The notes: generated by a model not told the origin, from the letters alone. Counted from the first letter of the stretch, positions 13,853-21,065 are shown. The stretch: DNA of 40,503 bases from a virus (IMGVR_UViG_3300031785_000014:1-40503), one strand, 5' to 3'. Program-made: numbers and translations.

Positions 13853-14176
13853 TTATTTACATTCATAGGAGCTACCTTCAAGTAATTTACATTTATATAC
13901 TCTATCTGATTCTTGTCTCAATTCTGAAGCAATACCTTCAAGAATATATGGTAAATGTTTTTGTATAACAAACGTCATTTCTGTAGCAAAGTTGTACGCC
14001 AACTTTTCCATTTCAGCTTCTAAAACTGAAGTGTCAACAGAACCGCCATTCATTTTTGTTTGTATGATATGACCTATAACTGCTGTGTTATACTCATTTG
14101 CGTCTGCTCTTGTAGCGTTAAATATGGCATAAGACCATATATAAACAACAAAGAACATAAAAATCAACTTTTTCAT
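13853..14176 (-). CDS. Secreted protein under a late promoter
   Basis: 107 residues. N-terminal signal (MKKLIFMFFVVYIWSYAIF, cleavage near ADA, residue 26), then a helical domain and a C-terminal Cys pair (KCKLLEGSSYECK). TATAAATA lies 22 nt before the ATG, with SD AGGAG between. First gene of the late operon with SprT, glucosaminidase and membrane protein. No family recognised. Confidence 0.75.
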   Translation of the reverse strand: MKKLIFMFFVVYIWSYAIFNATRADANEYNTAVIGHIIQTKMNGGSVDTSVLEAEMEKLAYNFATEMTFVIQKHLPYILEGIASELRQESDRVYKCKLLEGSSYECK

Positions 14177-14197
14177 AATGTATTTCTCCTATATCAA

Positions 14198-14205
14198 TAT
14201 TTATA
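14198..14205 (-). promoter_or_regulatory. T4-type late promoter TATAAATA
   Basis: Exact TATAAATA followed by TTGATATAGGAG and the ATG at 14176; the spacing is ideal for a late transcript with an SD. The 14206-14293 gap holds only AT-rich sequence with no clear hairpin. Confidence 0.8.
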
Positions 14206-14293
14206 GGTTAAGTATATACTACCGGGTGCGTTATGGCAACCATTTTTTTTATCAAAAAAGCGTGAAAAATAAGGGTTTTTTGTGAATTTTGTT

Positions 14294-14836
14294 CTATTTT
14301 TGTTCTGGTTTTACAAAATTATCGTCCCAACCAAACGCTTCTTTTACTACTGATTCACTTAATCCTTTATATACCTTATTCAACTTCTTATCTTTCATAT
14401 CAAGTAATACCTGTGCCTCTTCTTTTGATAGGCCTTCAAGTATCTGTATATACATTGTCTCTTTTTGAGTTTTGGTAGTATTAGCGTCAGCGCCTTCAAC
14501 AAAATGCCATAGTCTTTGAGCTTCATTTCTCAATAGAGTATGTTCAGTTCCTACTGGTGCTTCGTTAGCCATATAAGGCGGTGTACCACTAGGTAGTGCC
14601 CATTTAATTTTAGGGTCAAATGCACCTTTTAAAACCATTCTCAAAGAAGGCGAGTCATATTCTTGTAATACTGCTATCTTCTTTGGTTTGTCTTTTGCGT
14701 TATTTACTTTAGTTAGAATTTCTGAAATTAGCAATTCACCTGTACCTACATTACCAGTATCCATATTTGCTTTAGGCATAATACCTAATCTTTGTTGGTG
14801 TTGCGATTCCATAATTTTTTTATCATTGTCTGCCAT
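14294..14836 (-). CDS. DUF6433-like conserved marine-phage protein
   Basis: 180 residues from ATG 14836 (SD GGAGA; an in-frame TTG at 14848 is rejected). Hallmarks are LISEILTKVNNAKDKPKKI, then LQEYDSPSLRMVLKGAFDPK and APVGTEHTLLRNEAQRLWHF, and a helical end with LDMKDKKL. I recognise the DUF6433 family of marine phages. Function unknown. It has its own TATAAATA box 22 nt upstream, so it is probably abundant late in infection. Confidence 0.8.
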   Translation of the reverse strand: MADNDKKIMESQHQQRLGIMPKANMDTGNVGTGELLISEILTKVNNAKDKPKKIAVLQEYDSPSLRMVLKGAFDPKIKWALPSGTPPYMANEAPVGTEHTLLRNEAQRLWHFVEGADANTTKTQKETMYIQILEGLSKEEAQVLLDMKDKKLNKVYKGLSESVVKEAFGWDDNFVKPEQK

Positions 14837-14857
14837 ATTGTTCTCCAATTCGTATTC

Positions 14858-15040
14858 CTATTTATACTTCTTTAAATACTTCTTTTTGTACCATTTGTAA
14901 AACGCCTTATCTGTAAAGATTTCTGCTATTTCTGAAGCTGGTACTTGGTCACTTCTAATACAATCTGCTAATGATTGATACTCATAAGTATCAACTTTTC
15001 TGGTCATTGGTTTATTTTTTACTGATTCTGCCAAGGTCAT
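14858..15040 (-). CDS. 60-aa hypothetical
   Basis: Start placed at ATG 15040, just after the DUF2061-like gene stop; a longer in-frame version would sit inside that gene. Product TLAESVKNKPMTRKVDTYEY, then an acidic helix and a basic aromatic end (FYKWYKKKYLKKYK). No family recognised. Confidence 0.55.
   Translation of the reverse strand: MTLAESVKNKPMTRKVDTYEYQSLADCIRSDQVPASEIAEIFTDKAFYKWYKKKYLKKYK
14859..14866 (-). promoter_or_regulatory. T4-type late promoter TATAAATA
   Basis: Exact TATAAATA, overlapping the stop region of the preceding small gene, with an SD (GGAGA) between it and the ATG at 14836. Confidence 0.75.
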
Positions 15041-15042
15041 AA

Positions 15043-15276
15043 CTAGCCTGTCATTTTTTTCCAAGTTTTGTGTAGAAAGTAAAACCATATACCATTTATT
15101 GACGGTTCTATTAATGCAACTGCGCCTGATTCCCATAAACTAGCGCCTGTCATTACAGATACCACGGTCATTGCTATTATAATATGACCTAATGTATATA
15201 TAACGGCCAAGGTTACAGATGACCCTTTAATTAATGTCTTTAATGCTCCGTATATACCTTGATTAAATTCGCCCAT
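15043..15276 (-). CDS. DUF2061-like small membrane protein
   Basis: 77 residues from ATG 15276. Two hydrophobic helices (about 18-42 and 48-65) and the end WFYFLHKTWKKMTG match the DUF2061 layout (two helices, then LHE-x-x-W). This family is common in marine phages and bacteria; function unknown. The ATG overlaps the stop of the small membrane gene before it (TAATG). Confidence 0.65.
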   Translation of the reverse strand: MGEFNQGIYGALKTLIKGSSVTLAVIYTLGHIIIAMTVVSVMTGASLWESGAVALIEPSINGIWFYFLHKTWKKMTG

Positions 15277-15419
15277 TACCAACCCATATAATTTTTAAAT
15301 AAACAACCAACTATTACCATAAATGCAATAAAAAATCCTGGTATCATTGCCGCTGGGTGCATACGTTTCATAACATATTCGTTATGCTTTTCTATCTCTT
15401 CTATTTCTTTTTTATCCAT
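15276..15419 (-). CDS. 47-aa membrane protein
   Basis: MDKKEIEEIEKHNEYVMKRM followed by one transmembrane helix (MIPGFFIAFMVIVGCLF). ATG at 15419 overlaps the previous stop by 8 nt and its TAA overlaps the next ATG. The TTGACA-17-TATAGT promoter lies just upstream. Confidence 0.6.
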   Translation of the reverse strand: MDKKEIEEIEKHNEYVMKRMHPAAMIPGFFIAFMVIVGCLFKNYMGW

Positions 15420-15633
15420 AACTTGCTACTATAACAAACACTATACCACATATAAACATAATTGTCAATGTATGATTGCCTAAATTTGACCAACTAGTAC
15501 CAACGGTACTTGGATTTTTAGGGTCTATTATTGATTCTTTTGTGGATAATTTTCTTTTTACTAATTTAGGACCTTGTATGATATCATTACCATATTGGTC
15601 TTCGGTCTCAAATAATTGTGGTTGTTCACTCAT
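15412..15633 (-). CDS. 73-aa membrane protein
   Basis: Start at ATG 15633, overlapping the stop of the previous 47-aa gene (ATGA); an upstream in-frame GTG is unlikely. Polar N-terminus with FETEDQYGNDIIQGPKLVKR, then a C-terminal helix (LTIMFICGIVFVIVASYG): a tail-anchored topology. Function unknown. Confidence 0.6.
   Translation of the reverse strand: MSEQPQLFETEDQYGNDIIQGPKLVKRKLSTKESIIDPKNPSTVGTSWSNLGNHTLTIMFICGIVFVIVASYG
15440..15468 (-). promoter_or_regulatory. Sigma-70-type promoter within a gene end
   Basis: TTGACA (15463-15468), 17-bp spacer, TATAGT (15440-15445), inside the 3' end of the 73-aa gene. It would start transcription about 14 nt before the ATG at 15419. Confidence 0.6.
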
Positions 15634-15773
15634 TTTTTCTTTTGTGTTTGTTGCCACTTCTTATAACCATCTGCCCATTGTTGAGCTGTTTGCCCTTTAG
15701 GTATTGACCTTTCTATAAGATACTCTCTAAATTGCGTTAGTCTGTTTATAAGATATGTAATAAAATTAATCAT
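15630..15773 (-). CDS. 47-aa hypothetical
   Basis: ATG at 15773 overlaps the previous stop (TAATG); TGA at 15630 overlaps the next ATG (ATGA). Product INFITYLINRLTQFREYLIE with a Gln/Lys-rich end (WADGYKKWQQTQKKK). No family recognised; coupling on both sides supports it. Confidence 0.55.
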   Translation of the reverse strand: MINFITYLINRLTQFREYLIERSIPKGQTAQQWADGYKKWQQTQKKK

Positions 15774-15988
15774 TATAATTTTCTTACTATGTGTTTCCTT
15801 AATTCTTTTACAAAAAACTCTATCTTATCTATTGTTGCGATTAAAGTAGGGTCTGTAATATATTTACCTTGGTCTTTTAAATTGTCATACTCTTTAACTG
15901 AAATTTGCACCATTGGTGATAGGTCTCTATTGCCTTCATTTTCCATTGTTGCGTCTAAACTTCTTTGTTTCTCATCACTATCTGTCAT
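15773..15988 (-). CDS. 71-aa hypothetical
   Basis: Acidic N-terminal half (MTDSDEKQRSLDATMENEGN), then a helical segment ending IEFFVKELRKHIVRKL. First gene after the 16014-16040 terminator; no obvious promoter is visible in the AT-rich 15989-16013 gap. No family recognised. Confidence 0.55.
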   Translation of the reverse strand: MTDSDEKQRSLDATMENEGNRDLSPMVQISVKEYDNLKDQGKYITDPTLIATIDKIEFFVKELRKHIVRKL

Positions 15989-16013
15989 AAAAACCTTTTT
16001 TTAACCTTTTTGT

Positions 16014-16040
16014 GAAAACAGGGGCCTCGGGGGCCCCTGT
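16014..16040 (-). terminator. Strong rho-independent terminator
   Basis: 9-bp GC-rich stem ACAGGGGCC/GGCCCCTGT (16018-16026 with 16032-16040), loop of 5, followed by TTTTC on the transcribed strand, 15 nt after the winged-helix-like gene. The most stable hairpin I found in the window. Confidence 0.85.
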
Positions 16041-16054
16041 CTCCTGTCGTTTAA

Positions 16055-16318
16055 TTACGCCGAATAAGCAACTTGCTTACCGAACACAGCGTTGATACCA
16101 GCAGCTATAATAGCTTTTGATGGTGTTCCAACTCTGTAAGAAACGCCTTTTGATGTTCTATTCTCATAAATCATCATTCCTTCGTTTCTTAATTTACCAA
16201 CCATTGCAGCTGGTGATTTAAGGTCGTAAGTGTTTCTCATTTGTTTCCAAGAAACATCAGCACCTTTAGCAAAAAGATTTCTAATCTTTGCTGTTTTTGA
16301 TAGTTTGGTTCTAGCCAT
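16055..16318 (-). CDS. Small winged-helix-like conserved phage protein
   Basis: 87 residues from ATG 16318, which has SD AAGGAG; the upstream in-frame start at 16357 would add 13 residues without support. ARTKLSKTAKIRNLFAKGAD, VSWKQMRNTYDLKSPAAMVG, RNEGMMIYENRT and SYRVGTPSKAIIAAGI resemble a conserved protein of T4-like cyanophages with a helix-turn-helix look: two helices, then a beta wing. DNA binding is inferred. The strong terminator immediately downstream suggests a dedicated, abundant message. Confidence 0.7.
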   Translation of the reverse strand: MARTKLSKTAKIRNLFAKGADVSWKQMRNTYDLKSPAAMVGKLRNEGMMIYENRTSKGVSYRVGTPSKAIIAAGINAVFGKQVAYSA

Positions 16319-16401
16319 AACATTATCTCCTTCTAGGGTTTTAAAAAAATTAAACATATGTCTAATCCTCTCACTTTCTGCATATTAAAGTATGCCTACT
16401 A

Positions 16402-16884
16402 TTAGTCATCTAGGTCAAAATCAGGTTCAAATAAGTCCCCGCCTTCTCGTAGATATTCTAATTCTTTTTTTATGTCTTTTGATAAACCAGTTCTAGGTTT
16501 AGTAGGTTTATTCATAAACATATCATAAGTAATCTTAGCTGTTCTAAAATTACCATCTTTATTAACTTTTAAGTCTACCATTTTTTCACTCAACAATTGT
16601 GCTGGGTGTGGTAATTCAAAATCTCTATATACAAGACCTCTAATTGTATCAATCACTATTGCAAGGTCCTTTGTAAATGTTTGTGTTTTAGTTCTAACGC
16701 CATTATCAACAAACTTTTTAAGTAATTCAAATCCTATATCATCAACTAAAGATTCAACAAAGTCTCTAGTTTGTTTCTTTTTAAGTTCTTCGGCAAACTT
16801 TGATTGTTGTTTTTCACCGACAGGTACTTTTCTTTTAATCTTATCTGACGGAAACAATATAATATTTTCATTATCATTCACCAA
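16402..16884 (-). CDS. Conserved-type phage protein, unknown
   Basis: 160 residues. Basic N-terminal third, then helical RDFVESLVDDIGFELLKKFV, DLAIVIDTIRGLVYRDFELP and HPAQLLSEKMVDL, and an acidic end (DLFEPDFDLDD). The HPxQ/FxxxxEK pattern is familiar from T4-like marine phages but unassigned. It overlaps the glutaredoxin gene by 11 nt. Confidence 0.6.
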   Translation of the reverse strand: MVNDNENIILFPSDKIKRKVPVGEKQQSKFAEELKKKQTRDFVESLVDDIGFELLKKFVDNGVRTKTQTFTKDLAIVIDTIRGLVYRDFELPHPAQLLSEKMVDLKVNKDGNFRTAKITYDMFMNKPTKPRTGLSKDIKKELEYLREGGDLFEPDFDLDD

Positions 16885-17146
16885 TTATTTCTCCCTTGAA
16901 ATTAACTTTTTTTTTATCAGCAAAGTGTTCTACTAGCTGATTATATCCGCCAATCAATTTGCCATCAACTTTAATTTGTGGCATTGTCCTTACTGGTTTA
17001 CCAATATCTTCTATTAATTTTTTGGCATCACCGTTAAAATCTTCTTCTAGTGTTTTTTCTGTAAACTCTAGGTTAAGGCCTTTTAACAAGGCCTTAGCCT
17101 TCGTGCAATAAACACAATTAGTTTTGCTGTAAATTGTTATCGTCAT
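16874..17146 (-). CDS. Glutaredoxin
   Basis: 90 residues. MTITIYSKTNCVYCTKAKAL carries the CxxC active site (Cys11-Val-Tyr-Cys14); TMPQIKVDGKLIGGY contains the cis-Pro and glutathione-binding turn. It probably recycles the phage ribonucleotide reductase (NrdA at 32377-34692 keeps a C-terminal CESC pair). It overlaps the preceding lipoprotein gene by 29 nt. Confidence 0.92.
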   Translation of the reverse strand: MTITIYSKTNCVYCTKAKALLKGLNLEFTEKTLEEDFNGDAKKLIEDIGKPVRTMPQIKVDGKLIGGYNQLVEHFADKKKVNFKGEIIGE

Positions 17147-17747
17147 TAGAATTCTCTAATACTTTTTTAAACGCAATACTAGCATTTTCTTTAACATTAT
17201 AAGCGTCCATAGCCTGTTCAATAGTGTAATTATACATCTTATTGTACTCGCCAAGTGGTAGTCTCATACCAATCCACGCTCTATAATAACCGTTCTTTGT
17301 TTTGGTAACGTCTTGTTTCCATATCTCATAACCTCTTACAGGTGTATTTTTGATAACGTTAACTAACGTTGACTCAACCTCGGTAACGGTTGTTTTACTA
17401 TTTGTTTTACCTAATTCAGTTATAAACTGCTTAGATTGTTTGTTCATTTCACCTGCAACGATATCAGCGATTTCAGATTTAGCCTGCATTTTCGCTTTCT
17501 CTATTGCTAGTTGAAGGTCTGGTGAAACGGCTGTTGCAACACCAAATAGGCATAACTTATCTTTACCCTTACCAATTAGGTCTGTATCACAAGCTTTTCT
17601 TTCAGAAAAGTCTGACATATACCACTTCGGTACTTGGTTCATTGTCTTTCCGTTTTCAGATTTAATTTTGTATGTACCACCAGCACAGGCATTCAACATC
17701 AACGCAACTGCTATAGCACCTACAATTTTCACTTTATTTTTCATCAT
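17118..17747 (-). CDS. LPP20-like lipoprotein
   Basis: 209 residues. Lipoprotein signal ending LMLNAC (Cys21), then KWYMSDFSERKACDT and LCLFGVATAVSPDLQLAIEK-type strands, and a helical core: the arrangement of the LPP20/LPP20-like family, found in bacterial outer-membrane lipoproteins. A mature protein anchored in the host envelope is expected. Driven by TTGACT-17-TATGAT with SD AGGAG, so probably made early. It may have been acquired from a host; function in infection unknown. Confidence 0.75.
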   Translation of the reverse strand: MMKNKVKIVGAIAVALMLNACAGGTYKIKSENGKTMNQVPKWYMSDFSERKACDTDLIGKGKDKLCLFGVATAVSPDLQLAIEKAKMQAKSEIADIVAGEMNKQSKQFITELGKTNSKTTVTEVESTLVNVIKNTPVRGYEIWKQDVTKTKNGYYRAWIGMRLPLGEYNKMYNYTIEQAMDAYNVKENASIAFKKVLENSNDDNNLQQN

Positions 17748-17887
17748 TTTATTTTACTCTCCTGTACATCATATACTAAACTTTGTAAAAAGTCAAGCGT
17801 GGTTTGAACGTATCCTAACGCCTGGTCACTTGATACATCATATATTATAATGAGTGCAAGAGCAACTATGATTAAGTTTCTAATCAT
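17744..17887 (-). CDS. 47-aa membrane-anchored protein
   Basis: MIRNLIIVALALIIIYDVSS is one N-terminal helix or uncleaved signal, followed by a polar helix. ATG at 17887 lies 2 nt after the previous stop and the TGA overlaps the LPP20 gene start. The LPP20 promoter lies inside it. Confidence 0.5.
   Translation of the reverse strand: MIRNLIIVALALIIIYDVSSDQALGYVQTTLDFLQSLVYDVQESKIK
17768..17796 (-). promoter_or_regulatory. Sigma-70-type promoter for the LPP20-like gene
   Basis: TTGACT (17791-17796), 17-bp spacer, TATGAT (17768-17773), then GTACAGGAGAGTAAAATAAA and the ATG at 17747, a short leader with a good SD. Confidence 0.7.
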
Positions 17888-17888
17888 A

Positions 17889-18380
17889 TTACTTTACCTC
17901 CCATTTTCCGTTTGGTTTTAGACACATTGTACCATATGATTTAAAGGCGTGTCTAGGCCGAGAATATTCTCGGCAATATTTGGGGTTATTAATGTCGTGA
18001 TAATAGAACATAGCAAACAAATCCCAATAACTAGGACCGTCAAACTTTTTCCTACCATCAGCACATTCCATAACCTCTTCTTTTATTATAGTATCACCTT
18101 GTTGTTTAATGATAACTTTAATAAAGCAGTATTGGCCGCCTGTATCTTCAGGATTCAGGGGCTGAATTTTTTGATGATACACAGAGGTATCATTATTAAC
18201 TTGGTCGATTCGGTCTAATATCTCACCGACTTTTGAAGTATTAACTTTGCTAACAGGATAAGTTTTACCAGATAAATCTCCGTTCTCATTACCGATAGCA
18301 ATACCAGACATTAGTAAAAACACAATCAACACAAATGTCCAGGTCATATACTTTCTAAAATTATTAAATGGGTCAAACAT
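17889..18380 (-). CDS. Exported or membrane-anchored protein, unknown
   Basis: 163 residues. One N-terminal helix (MTWTFVLIVFLLMSGIAIG, residues 12-30), then a periplasmic-type domain with five Cys and the end MCLKPNGKWEVK. That end resembles CQMPDGQWIRKP in the surface-antigen-like lipoprotein at 18531, so the two may share a C-terminal module. Function unknown. Confidence 0.65.
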   Translation of the reverse strand: MFDPFNNFRKYMTWTFVLIVFLLMSGIAIGNENGDLSGKTYPVSKVNTSKVGEILDRIDQVNNDTSVYHQKIQPLNPEDTGGQYCFIKVIIKQQGDTIIKEEVMECADGRKKFDGPSYWDLFAMFYYHDINNPKYCREYSRPRHAFKSYGTMCLKPNGKWEVK

Positions 18381-18531
18381 ATTTTTTTAACTCCTTCACA
18401 CTTTCTTTTGTATTATAAATTTCTTCTTCTAATTCTTTTACTCTAACAGGACCTGAAATTTCAATTTCTGTTTCTTTATCTTTAATCTCTAATTCTAATT
18501 GTTCTATTCGTTCTTTATATCTATCACTCAT
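18373..18531 (-). CDS. 52-aa coiled-coil protein
   Basis: MSDRYKERIEQLELEIKDKE continues as a heptad-rich, highly charged helix broken once by ISGPVRV. ATG at 18531 overlaps the previous stop (TAATG); its TGA overlaps the start of the next gene. An internal GAAGGAG acts as SD for that gene. Confidence 0.6.
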   Translation of the reverse strand: MSDRYKERIEQLELEIKDKETEIEISGPVRVKELEEEIYNTKESVKELKKYV

Positions 18532-19025
18532 TATGGTTTCCTAATCCATTGACCATCAGGCATTTGACAAGCAGTACCAAATACAACTTCTCTATTAACA
18601 CCACCTACACCAACTAACGGCCAACTATTTGTAATGTCAATAGTGTGGTCATATTCTTTACACTTCAATGGCCCCTGTGTATATGATTTTGTTATGTGAA
18701 TTATACCTGAATTACCAGTTTTAGAATTATACCAGTTTGTATAACTTGAGCCGTTACCACTTGTATTTAAATGGTCTACAAATACGGCGTTATGAACATC
18801 TTTATCTGAATTGTATAATAGTTCGGCACCTATAAAAGAGCCTGTGATAGCACAACCGGCAATAGCATATGGGTCTGATACACCTAATGCAACACAACCT
18901 GCTGTAGTCGAAGCACCGGCTGATACTGCACCAACGTGAGTTCTATTTACGGTACTACAATTTGTTAATGTCAACACCATTATAATCATAATGGTTGTCT
19001 TTATCAATATTCTTTTCATAATCAT
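18531..19025 (-). CDS. 17-kDa-surface-antigen-like lipoprotein
   Basis: 164 residues. Lipoprotein signal ending TLTNC (Cys23), an Ala/Gly-rich zipper-like segment (VGAVSAGASTTAGCVALGVS, then IAGCAITGSFIGAELLY) and a C-terminal CKEYDHTIDI...FGTACQMPDGQW module. This is the layout of alphaproteobacterial 17-kDa surface antigens (Rickettsia type). It should sit in the outer membrane. A host-derived gene used to alter the cell surface is plausible but unproven. Confidence 0.7.
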   Translation of the reverse strand: MIMKRILIKTTIMIIMVLTLTNCSTVNRTHVGAVSAGASTTAGCVALGVSDPYAIAGCAITGSFIGAELLYNSDKDVHNAVFVDHLNTSGNGSSYTNWYNSKTGNSGIIHITKSYTQGPLKCKEYDHTIDITNSWPLVGVGGVNREVVFGTACQMPDGQWIRKP

Positions 19026-19200
19026 TTATATTCTCAAAAAATTCAATATCTACTTTACCCTTAGCCACTAATAAACAATCTGATTGAATTACCTCAATCT
19101 TGTTTCTTAATGTCTTATCAGACGGCGGAGTTTTTCTCAAATCATCCGCCATCATCTTGATAGAATCTATCTTATCACAAAATTGTTTAATATTATGCAT
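18955..19200 (-). CDS. 81-aa hypothetical
   Basis: Helical, charged product (MHNIKQFCDKIDSIKMMADD...; ends NHYDYNGVDINKL). It overlaps the lipoprotein gene by 71 nt, more than usual here, and its start overlaps the previous stop by one base. No family recognised. Confidence 0.5.
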   Translation of the reverse strand: MHNIKQFCDKIDSIKMMADDLRKTPPSDKTLRNKIEVIQSDCLLVAKGKVDIEFFENINDYEKNIDKDNHYDYNGVDINKL

Positions 19201-19538
19201 TAATCTAAATTCAAATTACTAAAGAAACCACTTAATTTGTTTTTTGTAGAAACAAATTGTGCTTTCATATCTGCCCAAGACTCTGCTTGGTACTCTTTTG
19301 TTTTTTCCCACTCACTTTGAGCAAACTCTGATACTTTACCAGGTACTTCAACTATCGCCTCTTTAAATTCAGTAGGCGTAATTGACTTCTCGTCTGCTTT
19401 CGCTTTATTAAGTTCTAAAGATACTAATATAAATGCAAATACTAAAACAATACCATACATTAATATTTTCTCCCATACTTTCTTTATTACTTTATCCACA
19501 ATTTCCTCCACTTGTTGGTCTGTTAGATAATTACTCAC
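19200..19538 (-). CDS. 112-aa membrane protein
   Basis: Amphipathic N-terminus (YLTDQQVEEIVDKVIKKV), one transmembrane helix (ILMYGIVLVFAFILVSLEL, residues 25-43), then a polar helical domain rich in Trp/Glu/Lys. It overlaps the gene before it by 8 nt. No family recognised. Confidence 0.6.
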   Translation of the reverse strand: MSNYLTDQQVEEIVDKVIKKVWEKILMYGIVLVFAFILVSLELNKAKADEKSITPTEFKEAIVEVPGKVSEFAQSEWEKTKEYQAESWADMKAQFVSTKNKLSGFFSNLNLD

Positions 19539-19872
19539 CTAAACCTCTTTCAGCTTTCTTCTCTGCTAATTCAAGTTCAGATATTCTCATTTTTTCGGCA
19601 TATGACATACCAAAAACTGATTGATAAAAGTGGTCAATCGGACTAGCACTTGACCAGGCTTCTAATAGTTTTTCAAAATTCACATCTATGTTAGAATAGT
19701 ATTGTGGTTTTTCTTTCTTTAATTTTATATGGTCTTTGAAGAATTGTATTCTGTTATCAAATTTGTCATTCTCTTTATCAAATTGTGATTTCTTTTTAGA
19801 CAACTTAATGTCTTTTTGTTTCGCAACATCAAACTCAGCGAATAGAGTCTCTTTACTATAATTAAACGACAT
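19531..19872 (-). CDS. 113-aa hypothetical, early
   Basis: Soluble, charged; VAKQKDIKLSKKKSQFDKEN and IQFFKDHIKLKKEKPQYYSN, with a helical Glu/Lys end. No family recognised. First gene after a good promoter (19902-19930) and with a strong SD (GGGAGGG), so early and well translated. Confidence 0.65.
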   Translation of the reverse strand: MSFNYSKETLFAEFDVAKQKDIKLSKKKSQFDKENDKFDNRIQFFKDHIKLKKEKPQYYSNIDVNFEKLLEAWSSASPIDHFYQSVFGMSYAEKMRISELELAEKKAERGLGE

Positions 19873-19901
19873 ATTATAACCCTCCCAAGTTAATTGTATA
19901 T

Positions 19902-19930
19902 ACTATACAGGAAAACGTTGGAAATGTCAA
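19902..19930 (-). promoter_or_regulatory. Sigma-70-type promoter
   Basis: TTGACA (19925-19930), 17-bp spacer, TATAGT (19902-19907), followed by a leader with GGGAGGG and the ATG at 19872. Confidence 0.75.
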
Positions 19931-20019
19931 GCCTCCAATAAATCGCATAAAGTCTCGCTTTTTGTACATATTTAAGCGCCTAGGATGCACCAGGATTGAC
20001 GAATCAACCATTTTACGTA

Positions 20020-20238
20020 CTACCGTACCCCCTCTGGAAAGGGTAAATTGTATTGTTCTTCAACTCCAGATTGTTCTAGTTTATGCTCTTCCTCAAGCCA
20101 AGTCTCAAACTCCTTGACTTCTTTTTCCTTATAGGCAACCGTTTCGTCAATCAATTTGATTGCACCGGTAGTATCGCCACTCACCAATTTTTGTTTTACC
20201 TTTTTCAGGTCATCAATAATTTGTAATACTTCGTTCAT
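20020..20238 (-). CDS. 72-aa coiled-coil hypothetical
   Basis: Helical: VLQIIDDLKKVKQKLVSGDT, then acidic EKEVKEFETWLEEEHKLEQS, ending NLPFPEGVR. Start overlaps the previous stop by one base. No family recognised. The 147 nt downstream (19873-20019) hold only the next promoter. Confidence 0.6.
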   Translation of the reverse strand: MNEVLQIIDDLKKVKQKLVSGDTTGAIKLIDETVAYKEKEVKEFETWLEEEHKLEQSGVEEQYNLPFPEGVR

Positions 20239-20576
20239 TAGACTTTCCTTCCTGCTGTCTTCAAGTCTGATTTGGAAACCACCATATATGGACCTTTGTT
20301 ATATGCTGGTACTATTGTGAATTTTTTACTCTCTTCTATTTTCCAAGAGTTGTCTTGTTTTGTCCCACCAGCACCAATGTAATTAGAAAGGACTGGTGCT
20401 GGTTGAACATCTGATAAATCGGTTGTAGGGTAATAACCCTCATTAATACTTATGCTTCGGGACTTAATGATATTACCATCATCTGAAACGTTTAGGCCTA
20501 AAGACCTCATCCATTTGATATGCTTTTTTAAAGCAATATTATATTTTTCTTCTCTAGTTAGTTTTGCCTTTGGCAT
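20238..20576 (-). CDS. Conserved marine-phage protein, unknown
   Basis: 112 residues from ATG 20576 (GAGG upstream; an in-frame GTG at 20588 is the alternative). N-terminus PKAKLTREEKYNIALKKHIK, centre with SNYIGAGGTKQDNSWK, and C-terminal TIVPAYNKGPYMVVSKSDLK, a pattern I have seen in marine phage hypotheticals. It overlaps the DUF3310 gene by 23 nt. Confidence 0.6.
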   Translation of the reverse strand: MPKAKLTREEKYNIALKKHIKWMRSLGLNVSDDGNIIKSRSISINEGYYPTTDLSDVQPAPVLSNYIGAGGTKQDNSWKIEESKKFTIVPAYNKGPYMVVSKSDLKTAGRKV

Positions 20577-20832
20577 CCTTGTCCTCACTTGACATTAATA
20601 ATATAACATAGTGAATCGCTTTTAATAAGTCTTTACGATTCTTACCAGCTTTCTTACCATACCTGCAAAGGTATTTAATGGCATTTGCTTGGCAAAAGTC
20701 TTTATCAATATTCAGGTGTCTTAACATATCCTGAACCTGGAAACCGTCTTTTGTGGTACTATAATGTTCACCATAAGTACCTTTGATGTAGTCGTGAATT
20801 TCTTTGATTATTTTATCTTCGTTGTATTTCAT
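20554..20832 (-). CDS. DUF3310 family protein
   Basis: 92 residues. GFQVQDMLRHLNIDKDFCQA, NAIKYLCRYGKKAGKNRKDL and KAIHYVILL are the DUF3310 signature (phage protein linked to nucleotide-kinase-like annotation). No catalytic role is established. Short SD (AAAGGA) before the ATG. Confidence 0.85.
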   Translation of the reverse strand: MKYNEDKIIKEIHDYIKGTYGEHYSTTKDGFQVQDMLRHLNIDKDFCQANAIKYLCRYGKKAGKNRKDLLKAIHYVILLMSSEDKDAKGKTN

Positions 20833-20849
20833 ATAGGTCCTTTCTAATT

Positions 20850-21065
20850 CTATATTCCTAAAGCCTTTATAACATCTTCCTCTGTATTTGGCAACCTTTT
20901 TCCTGATTGTATCCAGTCGGCCATCTGTTCAAAGTTAAATGCTTCGTCTGATTTTCCCTCTTTTTCTAACACCTTTTGTGCTAGTTTAAAAAACTTAAGC
21001 GTACCCATTTCTTGAGTCATACCATCTGGTCTTGATTGAAATTTACCTGGTCTTTGATTTGACAT
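20850..21065 (-). CDS. 71-aa hypothetical
   Basis: Basic start (SNQRPGKFQSRPDGMTQEMG), helical middle (LKFFKLAQKVLEKEGKSDEA) and an acidic end. Probably soluble. It overlaps the preceding gene by 23 nt. No family recognised. Confidence 0.55.
   Translation of the reverse strand: MSNQRPGKFQSRPDGMTQEMGTLKFFKLAQKVLEKEGKSDEAFNFEQMADWIQSGKRLPNTEEDVIKALGI

Noticed and set aside
14206-14293. Possible terminator between the secreted-protein gene and the DUF6433 gene
   Set aside because: T- and A-runs are present but no stable GC stem can be formed.
19873-20019. A 45-codon open frame spanning the gap
   Set aside because: It crosses the TTGACA-17-TATAGT promoter, has no SD and a composition unlike its neighbours; the gap is better explained as promoter plus leader.
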